From the NCBI GenBank assembly GCA_036346225.1, contig JARFIW010000170.1, positions 10,478,501 to 10,542,500 of the forward strand: a stretch of DNA of 64,000 nucleotides. The letters run 5' to 3'. Positions 33,540-45,002 of this stretch are shown piece after piece. The DNA is from Platerodrilus igneus (lineage: Eukaryota > Arthropoda > Insecta > Coleoptera > Lycidae). Position 1 is the first letter of the stretch. Every line of letters starts with the position of its first letter. The translations under genes were made by a program, and so were the position numbers. Under the pieces are notes generated by a model. The model was not told the DNA's origin and made no database searches. It was given only the letters and a program-made list of their open reading frames with translations.

Positions 33540-35298
33540 TTCTTCTGGCTACCCTCCCCCTTTTTTTATATATTTATTTATTTAATTATTAATTAATATA
33601 CTCTTTTTCGTCGCCCCTTTTCTTATTAAATGAATGATCTTTATATAATGTGCTTTAACAACGTTTGGTTGGTTCTTTAATCAAAATGTTTATTACTATG
33701 CCTCGACTATATGAACTCTTTTCTCAGGGTGTCCACCTACTTACCGTGGGTTCGGTGGTAAGTAGATGTGCAATGCCCAACCAAACTGCACTCTCTTTTG
33801 TTTTAGTACTAATTTTTGAATCTCGTTTTGTATATGCCAAATTTTAATTATGATCAACGTTGCCTTGTGCCAAATTAATTTAATACCACAAATTTATGAC
33901 TTTTGATGTTATAAGATATTTCACAGTACTCACCTGGATTATACTTCGTTGCTGGCCTTTTTTACTTTACTGCTGGCTCAAGATCTTTGTCGCCGTATGC
34001 GTCTTTACATGGACTCACAATCACTTTGAAATTTTCGTATCGCCTCCAGGTGTCTTTGTATAATTTTGTTGATCCCCAATCTGAAATAAATAACCCGAAT
34101 TTTAGAATTTAGAATAACCGTTTTATTTACTTCCCTGCGCTAATTCTTCCGTATTACTTTCTTCGTAGCCTTTAACTCTTCCAATTGCTGCTCTCAAATC
34201 GCTCAATCCAAATCTATTCTCATTCCGCTCAATCCAAATCTACTTTCCGTTCAGCTCAATCCAAACCTATTCTCCTTTCAGCTCAATCCAAATCTATTCT
34301 CGTTCCTTATCTTAAAAACCACTCAATGACCCGCTATACATAAATCTCTATCCAAATCAATCCAATCAATGCCCCATTAACCATAAATCCGTAACCAAAT
34401 CAATCCAAATCTTATTCACGCTTACAATTCTTTACCGATGCCTTCTGCCTTTATCAAATCCGTTCCTAAACAATCTTACTTTTCGCCGCTTCGCTATTTC
34501 ACTAACACCAATCTTCTCTTTAATTCGTCGTCGCTATTCTTTACTAACCACTGATGCTTCTCGTTACTCCACTTTAATAAATTAAACTCTTCAAATTCAA
34601 ACACATTTATTTCTTTTTCAAAATATTTAAACAATTTTAGCGCAGGTTTACAAAAATACATCTTTACACAAAATTAAATCGAAAAAGATCCTCCCTTGTT
34701 TACTTTCCAAGGCGATAAGTACAACAAATCCAGCTTACTTAATCACATATTACATAAATAAAAATATCCAATAACATTTTATCCCTTATTTTGTGTCACA
34801 AATACCTTCACTGTTGTCCTTTTACACTTTCCTAGTTTGTACATAATTCTATCATTGGTCCTAAATAATTCACAATTCTCCAATCACATTTGACACTGCT
34901 ATTACTTATAATTTTGAAATTACAAATTTGTCCAAAAGTTGATTCTATTTAAATAAAAAGCCAAAATAATTCACACATGGCCTGGATGCGTGGTTGATAG
35001 TAGACATCCGTAGACGCATCCGGTTTTCGGATGGCAAATGTACTTTCAATGGCCTATTAAATTGCAACTCAGTATAAAACCTTGAGCACTGTGTATTTTA
35101 TCAACGTCATCAAGTCATTTAATTTATCTTTAGGCACATACATTTATACTACCATTTTAAATACTTTAGCATATGTAAAGTACGGGAAAAAATAATTTTT
35201 AAATTACGGGATCTGATATATGGATCATTTTATTTGGCATACACCCCCTTTAACACAAATCTACCCTTAGAAGCCTTGTACCTCCTACTGACACTACA
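33540..35298 (-). repeat. 3' LTR of the family Z element (1.76 kb)
   Basis: On the minus strand it starts TGTAGTGTCAGTAGG just after the polypurine tract. It includes a ~33-bp tandem repeat (GCTCAATCCAAATCTATTCTC on plus) at 34195-34312 and ends near 33540 at a TA run, apparently missing the last ~10 bp of the LTR (TTGCCACC-type end on the other LTR). Confidence 0.8.
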
Positions 35299-35309
35299 TT
35301 GGCCCCACT
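35299..35309 (-). other. Polypurine tract of family Z element
   Basis: On the minus strand AGTGGGGCCAA immediately precedes the 3' LTR start TGTAGTGTC. Priming site for plus-strand DNA synthesis. Confidence 0.7.
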
Positions 35310-35524
35310 GATTTTGAATAAAAATGAAAATTTCGTCTGTTTTTACTCTTTTCTTGGTGTGCATAATTTCTAATTTTTATTTAAAATCACCCCCCGCATT
35401 TCTACATATTAATTAGTCAACCCCTATTTTCCTTTCTCTCACGTCTGTCTAACTACGCTATATACTAACCTATCCTATAAACAAAAACAAAATTAACTTT
35501 CCGTCGCATGAACTACATAACAAA

Positions 35525-38500
35525 CTATCCTACTAAACCCTCTTCCTGTACAATTTTATATGGGTATAAATTTTCTAAGTGAAAACGCCCGCGATATTCC
35601 CCTGTCATATTATCTAACTCAAATGTATTTCCTTCAGCAAAAATACGCGTGATCTTGTACGGCCCTTCGTAAGGAAACAACAACTTCGCGCAAATGTTTC
35701 TGTCGCGGTTTGAAACCCTTAATCGTTTTACTACCACCAGATCTCCTATTTCAAAAGTCGTCCTTTTTTTAATTTTACTACACCTTCGCTCGATATCCCT
35801 ACGCTGCATCCTTTCGATTCTACGCCTAACACTATCCAACAACTCTGTGATGTCTTGCACCTCGACTTCCTCCCTCCATGGCCTAGCTGGTATAATCCTT
35901 CGAATCAATGTTACCGGACATGTTTTTGTAACCGAACTCGGTACGCAATTCATAAAATTTTCAATTTGTGGCAGATATCTAATCCATCTATCGTGGTGCT
36001 CTTGCGTCGCCAACCGTAGATATTTTATTACCTCTCGTATATAACGTTCGCATGGATTTGCTTTCGGATGCCGTATACTGCTAAATGATACTTTAATATG
36101 CGCCCTATTTAACCCGTTCCTGAATCTTTGGTTGTTGAAATATGTCGCGTTGTCTACCAAAATCCTTTCCATCTTCCCGACCTGGCTTCCAAATTCTCTA
36201 ATCGACTGTAAAGCATGCGCCGTGTTACTTCGTCTTGCCGGAAATAATTTAACAAATTTCGAAAAAACGTCCACCATTACCAATATGTGTCGATACCCCT
36301 GTTCACTCGTAATCAGGTTGCTCAAGTAATCAATAGCTACCAATTCTAACGGTCCACTCACGCTCACATTCATCGGTATGTTCTGCAACACCACGTTCTT
36401 GTCTTTCCCTAGAATACAAATTTTACACCGATTGATCCTTTCTTTAACCACCGTGATATCATTTCTTGCATAAAACGCCTCTTTAAATACCAAAAATGTT
36501 TTTCTAATGCCTATATGTCCAAATTTTAAATGAATTTCGTCTATCATTTCAACAGCCGCGTCTCTGGATAACACTAACAGCTCTGCATCACCTATCCTTT
36601 TTACCACAAACTGCCTTACGATGGTAAATCCACGGTACTCCTCCACATTTTCCCTTGTTAATTTCTCGCGTATCGAGCTCACCTCACTGTGCCTCTGCGT
36701 CTCTATAAGCTTGGCGTTTGTCCACCGACCAACATCCCTGAACTCCTGCAAAGCAACTAAACAATCCTTTACGTCTCTTTTATTCGCCTCTACCTGCGGT
36801 CTGCTTAGAAAATCCGCCGTCACATTCTCCTTTCCTGGTTTATGCTTAATTTCAAAATCGTATTCCTGTAATACTAATGCCCACCTATACAACCTACTGT
36901 TTAGAAACTCCTTTTTCTTCATGAATGTTACCACCGTGTTGTCGGATTCTATTAAAAATTTCTTACCTAACAGATAAAAACGTAGCTTTTTCACTGCATA
37001 TACTATCGCCAACATCTCCTTCTCTGCCGTCGCATATCTGGTTTCGAAGTCTTTCAACACCCTAGAAATAAAAACAATTGGTACCTCAGCTCCGTCCTGG
37101 ATCTGCACCAACTCAGCCCCAATCGCATATTTCGACGCATCCGTCCTCAAAATAAATTCGTCTTTGAAATTTGGATATTTTAACGACAACTCTTTATAAA
37201 ACGCACTTTTTAAATCCTGGAACGCCTTCTCCCGTTCAGCAGTCCATTTCCATCTTTCGTTTTTCTTTAACAAACTCACCAACGGCACACACAACTCAGA
37301 ATATCTCGGTATAAACCGTTTATAATAATTTAACACCCCTAAAAATCCTCGCAATCCTCTTACATTCTTTGGTTGAGCAATATTTTTCAACTCGTCCAAC
37401 CTTTTATTACAGATTTTCATACCATGTTCACTAATTTCAAATCCTAAATACGTAACCTTGCTCTTAAACAATTCGCATTTCTCCACGTTCAGCTTCAAAC
37501 CCCCTTCGTCCAGTCGTTGGATCACCTTTTCTAAATGCTCCATGTGTTCTTGCTCGTTCCTTGAAAAAATCAACAAATCATCCACATAATGCGAACAGAA
37601 ACATTCATACTCGTTAAACAGCTTCTGCATGGCCCTTACAAGTGCTGCTGAAGAACTACTTAAACCAAATGGAACTACAGAAAACATATAAATCTCCCCT
37701 TCAATACTAAACCCTGTAAACTTCTTACTGTCTTCATGCAACGGAATCAACCAAAATGAATTTCTTAAATCTAACTTGCTAAAAATCTTCATTTCATACA
37801 CCTTATATAACAAATTATCCAACCCTTGTGGTTGTTCGTATTGCGCTTTTGTAATCGAGTTCAACTTCCTCGCATCTAAACAAATTCTTATATCTCTTTT
37901 ATTCGGTTTCGGTACAATAACTACCGGGTTCACATATGGAGTTTTCGCTGGTTCGATGATACCTTCTTTTAACATTTTGCTTATCTCGGCTTTAACCCTA
38001 TTTCTAATTGCAAATGGGATTGGATACACTTTGGTATTAAACCCACTATTTTCCGTGACCTCTAACTTATGCGTATATCGCTTCGCCAATCTCGGCTCTT
38101 CATTAAACAATCCTATAAATCTATTAAATAACTCTTCTAGCTTCGCTTTAATATCAATACTCACTTTCCCTATCTGTTCATCATTAATTATTCTCGCAAA
38201 CATATTACATAATCTCACTTCAACCCGCCTATAATTATTCTCTCTAATCATTCCTAATCCTGAATTATCTATATCATTTCCATTCCTATATTCCGAACTA
38301 ACCGTAGGCACCACCCATAACTTATCTTTATCAAATATCCGAATCGACCTATCCTTTCCATCTATATTCAATCCAAAATCCTCTATAAAATCCATTCCTA
38401 ATATGAAATCTAGTTGCAACCCCTTTGTAATCAAAAACTCTGCATCTCCTGCTTTTTTATTCCCTATAAATATCGGTACACGGATAACCCTATAAATCGT

Positions 38501-38746
38501 CGTTAGCTTTTTGTTCATTTCCGACCATAAATTAACCCCATCAATTGTTCCTATTCGTCCCTTTAAAAATTCTTCATGTTTTATCACCACATTTTCATCT
38601 ACCAGCGACAACTGCGAACCACTATCAACTAAAGCAACATATAAACAATCTCTTAAACTAATATTAATAAACAACAGGTTCTTTTTATTAAAGGTATAAC
38701 TATTTAACAATAAATCTCTTAAACTATAACATACGTCTATATTCAA
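35525..38746 (-). CDS. pol: Ty3-type Pol polyprotein, intact
   Basis: A 1073-residue uninterrupted Pol starting at the first codon after the overlap with gag. Domains in order: aspartic protease with LVDSGSQLS (residues 40-47) and flap-side LGMDF (116-120); reverse transcriptase about 230-480 with CLDARKLNS (289-297), FSKLDLRNSFW (322-332), SVVPFGLSSS (356-365) and catalytic YVDD (387-390); RNase H about 530-650 with D536 in RTDASKYAIGAEL, E in TAEKEMLAI, D602 in ESDN and D645 in ADFLSRP; integrase zinc finger H739-H744-C774-C777; integrase core D806, D865, E900 with the exact D35E spacing; C-terminal tail with RTTFEIGDLVVVKRL. All catalytic residues are present. It is probably reached by a -1 frameshift from gag at a nine-A run (minus strand, plus 38778-38786). 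It copies and integrates the element, and could act on partners such as the solo families around it. Confidence 0.95.
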   Translation of the reverse strand: MNIDVCYSLRDLLLNSYTFNKKNLLFINISLRDCLYVALVDSGSQLSLVDENVVIKHEEFLKGRIGTIDGVNLWSEMNKKLTTIYRVIRVPIFIGNKKAGDAEFLITKGLQLDFILGMDFIEDFGLNIDGKDRSIRIFDKDKLWVVPTVSSEYRNGNDIDNSGLGMIRENNYRRVEVRLCNMFARIINDEQIGKVSIDIKAKLEELFNRFIGLFNEEPRLAKRYTHKLEVTENSGFNTKVYPIPFAIRNRVKAEISKMLKEGIIEPAKTPYVNPVVIVPKPNKRDIRICLDARKLNSITKAQYEQPQGLDNLLYKVYEMKIFSKLDLRNSFWLIPLHEDSKKFTGFSIEGEIYMFSVVPFGLSSSSAALVRAMQKLFNEYECFCSHYVDDLLIFSRNEQEHMEHLEKVIQRLDEGGLKLNVEKCELFKSKVTYLGFEISEHGMKICNKRLDELKNIAQPKNVRGLRGFLGVLNYYKRFIPRYSELCVPLVSLLKKNERWKWTAEREKAFQDLKSAFYKELSLKYPNFKDEFILRTDASKYAIGAELVQIQDGAEVPIVFISRVLKDFETRYATAEKEMLAIVYAVKKLRFYLLGKKFLIESDNTVVTFMKKKEFLNSRLYRWALVLQEYDFEIKHKPGKENVTADFLSRPQVEANKRDVKDCLVALQEFRDVGRWTNAKLIETQRHSEVSSIREKLTRENVEEYRGFTIVRQFVVKRIGDAELLVLSRDAAVEMIDEIHLKFGHIGIRKTFLVFKEAFYARNDITVVKERINRCKICILGKDKNVVLQNIPMNVSVSGPLELVAIDYLSNLITSEQGYRHILVMVDVFSKFVKLFPARRSNTAHALQSIREFGSQVGKMERILVDNATYFNNQRFRNGLNRAHIKVSFSSIRHPKANPCERYIREVIKYLRLATQEHHDRWIRYLPQIENFMNCVPSSVTKTCPVTLIRRIIPARPWREEVEVQDITELLDSVRRRIERMQRRDIERRCSKIKKRTTFEIGDLVVVKRLRVSNRDRNICAKLLFPYEGPYKITRIFAEGNTFELDNMTGEYRGRFHLENLYPYKIVQEEGLVG

Positions 38747-38748
38747 CC

Positions 38749-40149
38749 CTAAACATTCGGTCTTCCAAAAATTGACGTTTTTTTTTGTCCCGACGGCGCC
38801 TCGTGTATCTGTACTACCTCAATCTTATCTGTGTCCTGTGTCCTCGCGCTGGTCGTCATGTGGTGGACGTTTGCGTCCCTGTCCGTCCGGCTGTATCTGT
38901 TCTGTGTTCCGCCTCCCGTCGTACGGCCGTCATCCTCGTCGTTGCCGTGCTGGTACCTGTTTTGTCCTTGGAAGTCGTTCACCCGGTGTTCCCTATTGTA
39001 ATACGGTCGTCTGTTTCCGTCGTGTCCCCAATGATTTCGCTGTCCGTGGTTGAAATTGTCCTGTCAGTAGTTAGGTCTGTGTTCGTGGTACGCCTGTCGT
39101 CGGTTGTCGTCTCTATGCCCCCGGTTTTGTTCCCAATAATTTGCGCGCGTCTTTGCCTCAAGTGCCGTTGCTAAATCGAAGTTCCGCATCACTCCTAAAA
39201 ATTCCCGCAATGTCTTCACGTTCTGTACCACGACCACCTTTGTCACTTCTGGTTCCATGTGTCTTGTAAGTAGTAATACCATGTCGTCCTCGCCCAATTT
39301 CGGTGTCAACTGTTGTGCCTGTCCCTGCAATTGTACCCGTGTATTTTCAGTCTCGTCGTCTACGCGGTCTACCTTGTCTTGTAGCTCAGTCCTGTGTTCG
39401 TCCTTTGTCCGCGACTCTTCGATTTTGTCTGTTGGTTCCGTGTGTAGTTCCGCGTGTGGTGTCTTTACATCTGTCCGCGACTGTTCGGTTTTGTCTGTTA
39501 AGTCCGTTTGTAGTTCCGTGTGTGATTCTGCCATCGTGTTAGTTACAACCGTTTTTAGTTCCGTGCATGTCGTCTTAATATCTGTCCGCCACTGTTTAAT
39601 TTGGTTCGTTAACTCCATCTTTAATTCTGTGTGAGCTGTCTTAATGTCTGTCCGTAGGTCGTCCTTTACATTTTGCATTTGCGTGAATAGATAGTCCTGT
39701 GTGTAATTTAATTTCGCCGTCAGTTCGGCGTGCGCTGTCCTAAACTCATTCCTCAGTTCGGTGTGCGAATCTGTAATTTTGTTTGTCAACTCTGTATTAA
39801 TGGTTTTTAGTTCCGTATGTGTCTCTGTAATTTTGTTCGTTAAATCCGTGTGTGATTCTTTTTGTTCTGTCCGTGATTCTTTTTGTTCCGTACGTAAAGT
39901 ATTGAGATCGTCTTTTAAACTCATCAGGAGTCGTATAAGATCTTGGTTTCCGGCGGATTCTGCTACCTTCACCTCCTGTACCGTCGCTTGGTCCGTGTCC
40001 ATGTCTATCACCTCCGGAACTACCTGCCTCACCTCCGTCTCCTGGATATCTCCCCCTGCGTCCATCTCTTCGTCTCGTGTCATAAATTCTGCTTCAACTC
40101 CGTATATTTTTCCTGATCTCGTGATCTTTTTCATGTCCGCGTCCGTCAT
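38749..40149 (-). CDS. gag: Gag-like protein with internal deletion and in-frame TGA
   Basis: One frame of 467 codons interrupted once, by TGA at about 39064. It starts MTDADMKKITRSGKIYGVEA. Residues ~65-285 are a long charged coiled-coil made of reiterated HTELK/RTDIKT-type heptads. It then passes directly to DDMVLLLTRHMEPEVTKVVVV and KTLREFLGVMRNFDL; the large globular capsid region expected in Ty3 Gag between coiled coil and this segment is not visible. After the TGA the frame continues with an Arg/Asn/Gln/His-rich, nucleic-acid-binding-like tail lacking a CCHC knuckle (QNRYQHGNDEDDGRTTGGG...APSGQKK). The stop PNV overlaps the -1 frame of pol. Alternatives: readthrough at the TGA (followed by C), or simple decay. 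Confidence 0.8.
38778..38786 (-). promoter_or_regulatory. Putative -1 frameshift site at gag-pol junction
   Basis: Nine A on the minus strand within gag codons CAA AAA AAA ACG, giving A AAA AAA in the zero frame. A -1 slip leads without stop into the pol frame (NVNFWKTECLGLN... then pol). Position and direction fit Ty3-type expression; not proven. Confidence 0.5.
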
Positions 40150-40326
40150 CTCTGCTGCCTATTTTTGAACTCCTATTTACCTGGAAAAAAATTATAAAAA
40201 AAAACTACGGGCCACACCTAATCTCGGGATCCCGTGTCTGTCTAGCTTTCAATCTATCTAGTATCTATCTAACCTTTTTTTCAGCTATCGACCTATCTAG
40301 CCATTCTAGCTATCTAGCCTTTTTTC

Positions 40327-40347
40327 AGCCCCACGTTGGGTTTGCCA
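40327..40347 (-). other. tRNA-Lys-type primer binding site of family Z element
   Basis: On the minus strand the segment ends CCCAACGTGGGGCT, identical to the inner part of the complement of the insect tRNA-Lys 3' end (TGGCGCCCAACGTGGGGCTC from family knowledge). The first bases read TGGCAAA instead of TGGCG. Confidence 0.7.
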
Positions 40348-41338
40348 CCTTCTTCTGGCTATCACTCAATGACCCGCTATACATAAATCTCTATCCAAAT
40401 CAATCCAATCAATGCCCCATTAACCATAAATCCGTAACCAAATCAATCCAAATCTTATTCACGCTTACAATTCTTTACCGATGCCTTCTGCCTTTATCAA
40501 ATCCGTTCCTAAACAATCTTACTTTTCGCCGCTTCGCTATTTCACTAACACCAATCTTCTCTTTAATTCGTCGTCGCTATTCTTTACTAACCACTGATGC
40601 TTCTCGTTACTCCACTTTAATAAATTAAACTCTTCAAATTCAAACACATTTATTTCTTTTTCAAAATATTTAAACAATTTTAGCGCAGGTTTACAAAAAT
40701 ACATCTTTACACAAAATTAAATCGAAAAAGATCCTCCCTTGTTTACTTTCCAAGGCGATAAGTACAACAAATCCAGCTTACTTAATCACATATTACATAA
40801 ATAAAAATATCCAATAACATTTTATCCCTTATTTTGTGTCACAAATACCTTCACTGTTGTCCTTTTACACTTTCCTAGTTTGTACATAATTCTATCATTG
40901 GTCCTAAATAATTCACAATTCTCCAATCACATTTGACACTGCTATTACTTATAATTTTGAAATTACAAATTTGTCCAAAAGTTGATTCTATTTAAATAAA
41001 AAGCCAAAATAATTCACACATGGCCTGGATGCGTGGTTGATAGTAGACATCCGTAGACGCATCCGGTTTTCGGATGGCAAATGTACTTTCAATGGCCTAT
41101 TAAATTGCAACTCAGTATAAAACCTTGAGCACTGTGTATTTTATCAACGTCATCAAGTCATTTAATTTACCTTTAGGCACATACATTTCAACTACCATTT
41201 TAAATACTTTAGCATATGTAAAGTACGGCAAAACATAATTTTTAAATTACGGGATCTGATATATGGATCATTTTATTTGGCATACACCCCCTTTAACACA
41301 AATCTACCCTTAGAAGCCTTGTACCTCCTACTGATACT

Positions 41339-41341
<3 letters not shown>
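40348..41341 (-). repeat. 5' LTR of the family Z element (internally deleted)
   Basis: Nearly identical to 34321-35298 over 978 bp, starting TGTAGTATCAGTAGG on the minus strand at 41341. About 770 bp between ACTCAATGACCC and the TTCTTCTGGCT end, present in the 3' LTR, is absent here. Confidence 0.85.
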
Positions 41342-41375
<34 letters not shown>

Positions 41376-41382
41376 TTACGAT

Positions 41383-41422
<40 letters not shown>
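41341..41422. repeat. Two TA runs separated by a TTGTTACGATACAACA motif
   Basis: (TA)n at 41343-41371 and 41390-41421, each followed by TGTTACGATACAACA. The duplicated motif around the TA runs suggests slippage or a small duplication at the flank of the family Z insertion. Confidence 0.85.
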
Positions 41423-41426
<4 letters not shown>

Positions 41427-41439
41427 ACGATACAACAGA

Positions 41440-43380
41440 ACCATAATTATGATTTAGAGATTTGTATCGACTTTTCGTCTACAGAACACAACTAATGACA
41501 AATTATGAAAGCAATTTTTTTCGAAAGGATTGTTTATAATCATTCATCAAATAATGTTTTTATTAATTAACATTTAAATCAAAAAATAGTTAAAAGTCTT
41601 AAACTTGAATTCTATCCTTAAGAGAATGCGTTTTTAGATACAAGTATATTCAACAAAATCTATTTTTTAACGAAATATTTTGGTCATTAGTGTAAGATAA
41701 GTAAATTCTATACCATCCTGTATAATCAGATTTTTTCCAAAGGTAATCACACCAGATAGAAGTGTCTAAAAGTAAATAATTTACGAACTAGCACTCCCCT
41801 AGCGTTGTACCGTACCGTCTCCCAGTTGCTGTTATACCCTTTGCAACGCGCTTGGCTTATAAATAAAGGAAATATAGCTTATTTTATAGGACAGAAAGTG
41901 CTCTGCAAAATTAGTTTCTCACTCATAAACAACCCCAAGGCATTCCATGTTTATGTTAAAATGGGAAATACAAGGAAATTGTGAGACCCCGAAACTTTAT
42001 TCTTTAGTGTATGAAAATATGATTTACGCTATCCGAAAATCAGTGTAGAAGGCAAGGAAAGCATTGAAACTAATTTTAGAGAAAATCAGGAAACTATGAA
42101 GTGACTGCTGGGACATTCTTTTATATATTGCTATTTCTAGGATGTGAAAATAGAGAAAATCGTATTGCGTATGTTGATTTATAGCATTTTACCTTTTAGT
42201 CATGTGAAAGAAATTACGTAACGCTTTGTGCCATAAATTTTAATAGACCTGTACATTTGAACATCTTTTGTACAGCTACATTTCGTCATTTTGTCGAAAA
42301 CACAGAGGTTTCAACTTACCTCTGCTTTGAAATAGTGAACTGTAACTGCAGAAAAATGAAACTACAGTAGACACGAGAAATCTTCAAGGAGTGGAAAACA
42401 CAATAAACTAGTTGTGTAAATAAAAGTTTTGTATGGGTAGCTTGAACTCGGTGAACTGAATTAAAATCAAGACCCTTTATATATTGTATGTCAAGGAGCG
42501 ATAACCGTGTCAAAATTCATTTGCTGATAAAATAACGAGACGGAGTCAATTAATTTGCACACAATTCATACAGTTATGTTCACAAATAAATCCCGGCAAC
42601 GAAACTAATTTATTACCTGTATTAGCAGACTGTTAATTTGCTGACTAGAAATGAAACAAGAATCGACGCGGCTTTACTAGTGTCTAGAAAAAGGAATAAA
42701 AAACGCTGTTTGGTATCAGTTTTATACTCAGAAAATGGCATCTTCAAATTGAACAGCACTTAGTCGACGGTGAAGCGGAATAGAAATGGAAACTCTAAAT
42801 GTATGATTACATAATACATCTGCATATTTAAATTGTGTTTCGATTAATTGTCCATTCAATGGATTGTTGTTTCGACGAATTGCAATTTGATTAATTGTGT
42901 ATCGAAGAATTGTCTTCAATGAATTTTCCGTAATTGCATTAAATTATGATGTTCAGTCCTTATATCTAGATCATTTTGTCCATACTTAATTTAAATCTTA
43001 CATCTCGTATTGTTTCTACGGGTTTATTGCATGCTTACTATCAAGTTTGTATCCCTTTCAATTGTAAACGATCATTTGTCTAACATCCTGTGGAATTTTA
43101 TTAAATATTCAGTTACAAAATAAATATATTGAATCTGTTCTATTTTGATAACGTGAAAACCTAGTAATTTATTATTACAAAGTATGGAAATTTATTTAGC
43201 AAAAACTGGTCAAAACATTTGCTTCGAAACATTCTAGTAAAATGGAAATTTCTTTTAGCAAAATGCATTTATTAAATAAGTTATTAACATATTTAGTTAT
43301 CAGAATACTTGCTTAGAAATATCTTCATTTTGATAGCATGGAACGTGGTTTGCGGCTGTCAAAGATTAAAGGGTTGGCAC
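41440..43380. other. Gene-free stretch
   Basis: AT-rich, no recognised gene. 42838-42915 contains a loose array of AATTGT...CGAxGAATTGT words on the plus strand, too irregular to call as a repeat. Confidence 0.45.
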
Positions 43381-43386
43381 TATGCG

Positions 43387-43935
43387 AGTTATGTAATCCC
43401 CCAATTGATATATATGTAAATAAATAGGAATTTATTAGAAATATTAGAAATGCGCTAAGTGATGTGCAACATTGTAAATGAAGGACCATTCATACAGTTT
43501 ATTAACGTTCATGGGAACGGAAGCGCTACTTTGTAGCACAGACGATAAGTGACACTGCAGATGTCAGGTCACAGGCGGTCGTAGACGGTCACGTACCAAG
43601 ATTACTTAGAATTAAGATCGCAACAATGTATTAATGAATAGAGTCAAGTGTAAGCAGACATTACGTCTGCAAGTTCCCACAGCTATGTGAGGGGGTAGGG
43701 ATATTATAAAAGGCCCGGGAGCCCTAGTCGACGACAGTTAATCCATCGTTCAGCTTTAACCTTGCAGTTCGTTAGATTACTCATTTTTACAATTAATTAA
43801 TGTATTTCGACTTAGAGTAAAATTTAAACTAATTTGTCAAAATTCCAAGTCAAGTCTGTATAAATATAAATAAATTTGTTAAGAAGTTGGAAATGGTTTT
43901 TTAAAAAGGACCGCTCCCAGCCACGAACCTTAACT
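43387..43935 (+). repeat. Errantiviral solo LTR, TSD TGCG
   Basis: A 549-bp LTR with AGTTA...TAACT ends, flanked by TGCG at 43383-43386 and 43936-43939. It is related along its length to the LTR at 2714-3276. TATA-like TTATAAAAG is at 43704-43712 with an initiator-like ACAGTTA about 25 bases on. No internal sequence remains. Confidence 0.9.
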
Positions 43936-43939
43936 TGCG

Positions 43940-45000
43940 TTTCTTTAATAAATTGAATAGTGTTGTTTTGCTGATTAAAACATTTGTTTTCAAAGATGTT
44001 AGGCACTTGCTTCTCCATATCTCTAGTCTTTAGCAATTAATTTGGTTTACAATCCATGTCTTCAGTACAAAATGTAGGCCACCAATGATACACTTAACTA
44101 TATAATTCTTCAGGATTGGTTGCAGATATTCTTACTTGTTTAGCACTTGTGTACGAGAACGTTAACAACCGAGAAGTTAACGGCTTTTCCTACATCAGTG
44201 GAATAAAATTAATTGCTCTCATTTGTAGTTAATATTTTTAAAAATATACGACTTTTGGTGGATTATCTCTACGTATTATTGACACGAGAAGTTTTGCAGC
44301 GAATAAAAGCTTTTATTGCGCTAATTTTCCCCGACTGAGATACGAGGTTGTGGTTTAGTTGTTATTTATTTTTTAGCGATACGAATGATGTAGTAGATTA
44401 AGTAAGTATCAAATTAAAGTACCGCAGCGGAATGTATTGAAGAAATCAACGTGGAAACCTAAAGAATATTCTTTGTTTCCAGCGTTAACGATTCGAACCG
44501 TCAACGGACTTGAATTTTATTTTTCGTGAATTATTACTACTGCATTCAAGTATGTTGAATATTTTTGTAATATCAACGCTTTATTCGAGAAAGGGTTATT
44601 CAGAATTTAAAACTGCTACTCGTATACTCTGATGGAAAGTATACCCTTCAAATCAGGCAATTATAAATAACTGTTAAAGTCTTGAATTATTATTTGAACA
44701 TGAAGTAGAAATATGTTGTTTACATTTGATCCCCGTATGTGGAAAATTACGCTCCCTCAAGTTCTGACTATAAAATATAATTAAATATACAGAATATAAT
44801 TATGTGAATGTTCTCAGGTTAAACTGTGGTAAACCAGAGTTAAATAGAAAAATTGGATATGCTCTAATTACTTTGCTTTCATGTTATACGCTAATGATGA
44901 CCGTTTTTATTGTTATTGTTTAGGTTTTAGGTGACTACAGCGGAGGTGCGCTTCCACTGGTAGAAGGTTTTGTAAATGGTTGTTGTATGCTCTTATATAT
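43940..45000. other. Gene-free stretch
   Basis: AT-rich. No open frame with a motif, no repeat structure seen. Confidence 0.5.
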
Positions 45001-45002
45001 AT

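Larger units (their letters stand above)
33540..41341 (-). mobile_element. Ty3-type LTR retrotransposon with long LTRs (family Z), nearly full length
   Basis: On the minus strand: 5' LTR (41341-40348), tRNA-Lys-type PBS, gag (40149-38749), pol (38746-35525), polypurine tract AGTGGGGCCAA (35309-35299) and 3' LTR (35298-33540). The shared LTR part (978 bp) differs at about 6 positions, so the insertion is recent. The 5' LTR lacks about 770 bp present in the 3' LTR (33555-34320). There is no env. Both outer edges abut TA repeats. Pol is intact, but Gag has a TGA and an apparent capsid deletion. A solo LTR of the same family lies at 53258-55270 in plus orientation. Confidence 0.9.

Noticed and set aside
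35694..39174. Many plus-strand frames of 60-150 codons
   Set aside because: They lie opposite the intact pol and the coiled-coil gag on the minus strand and have no motif.
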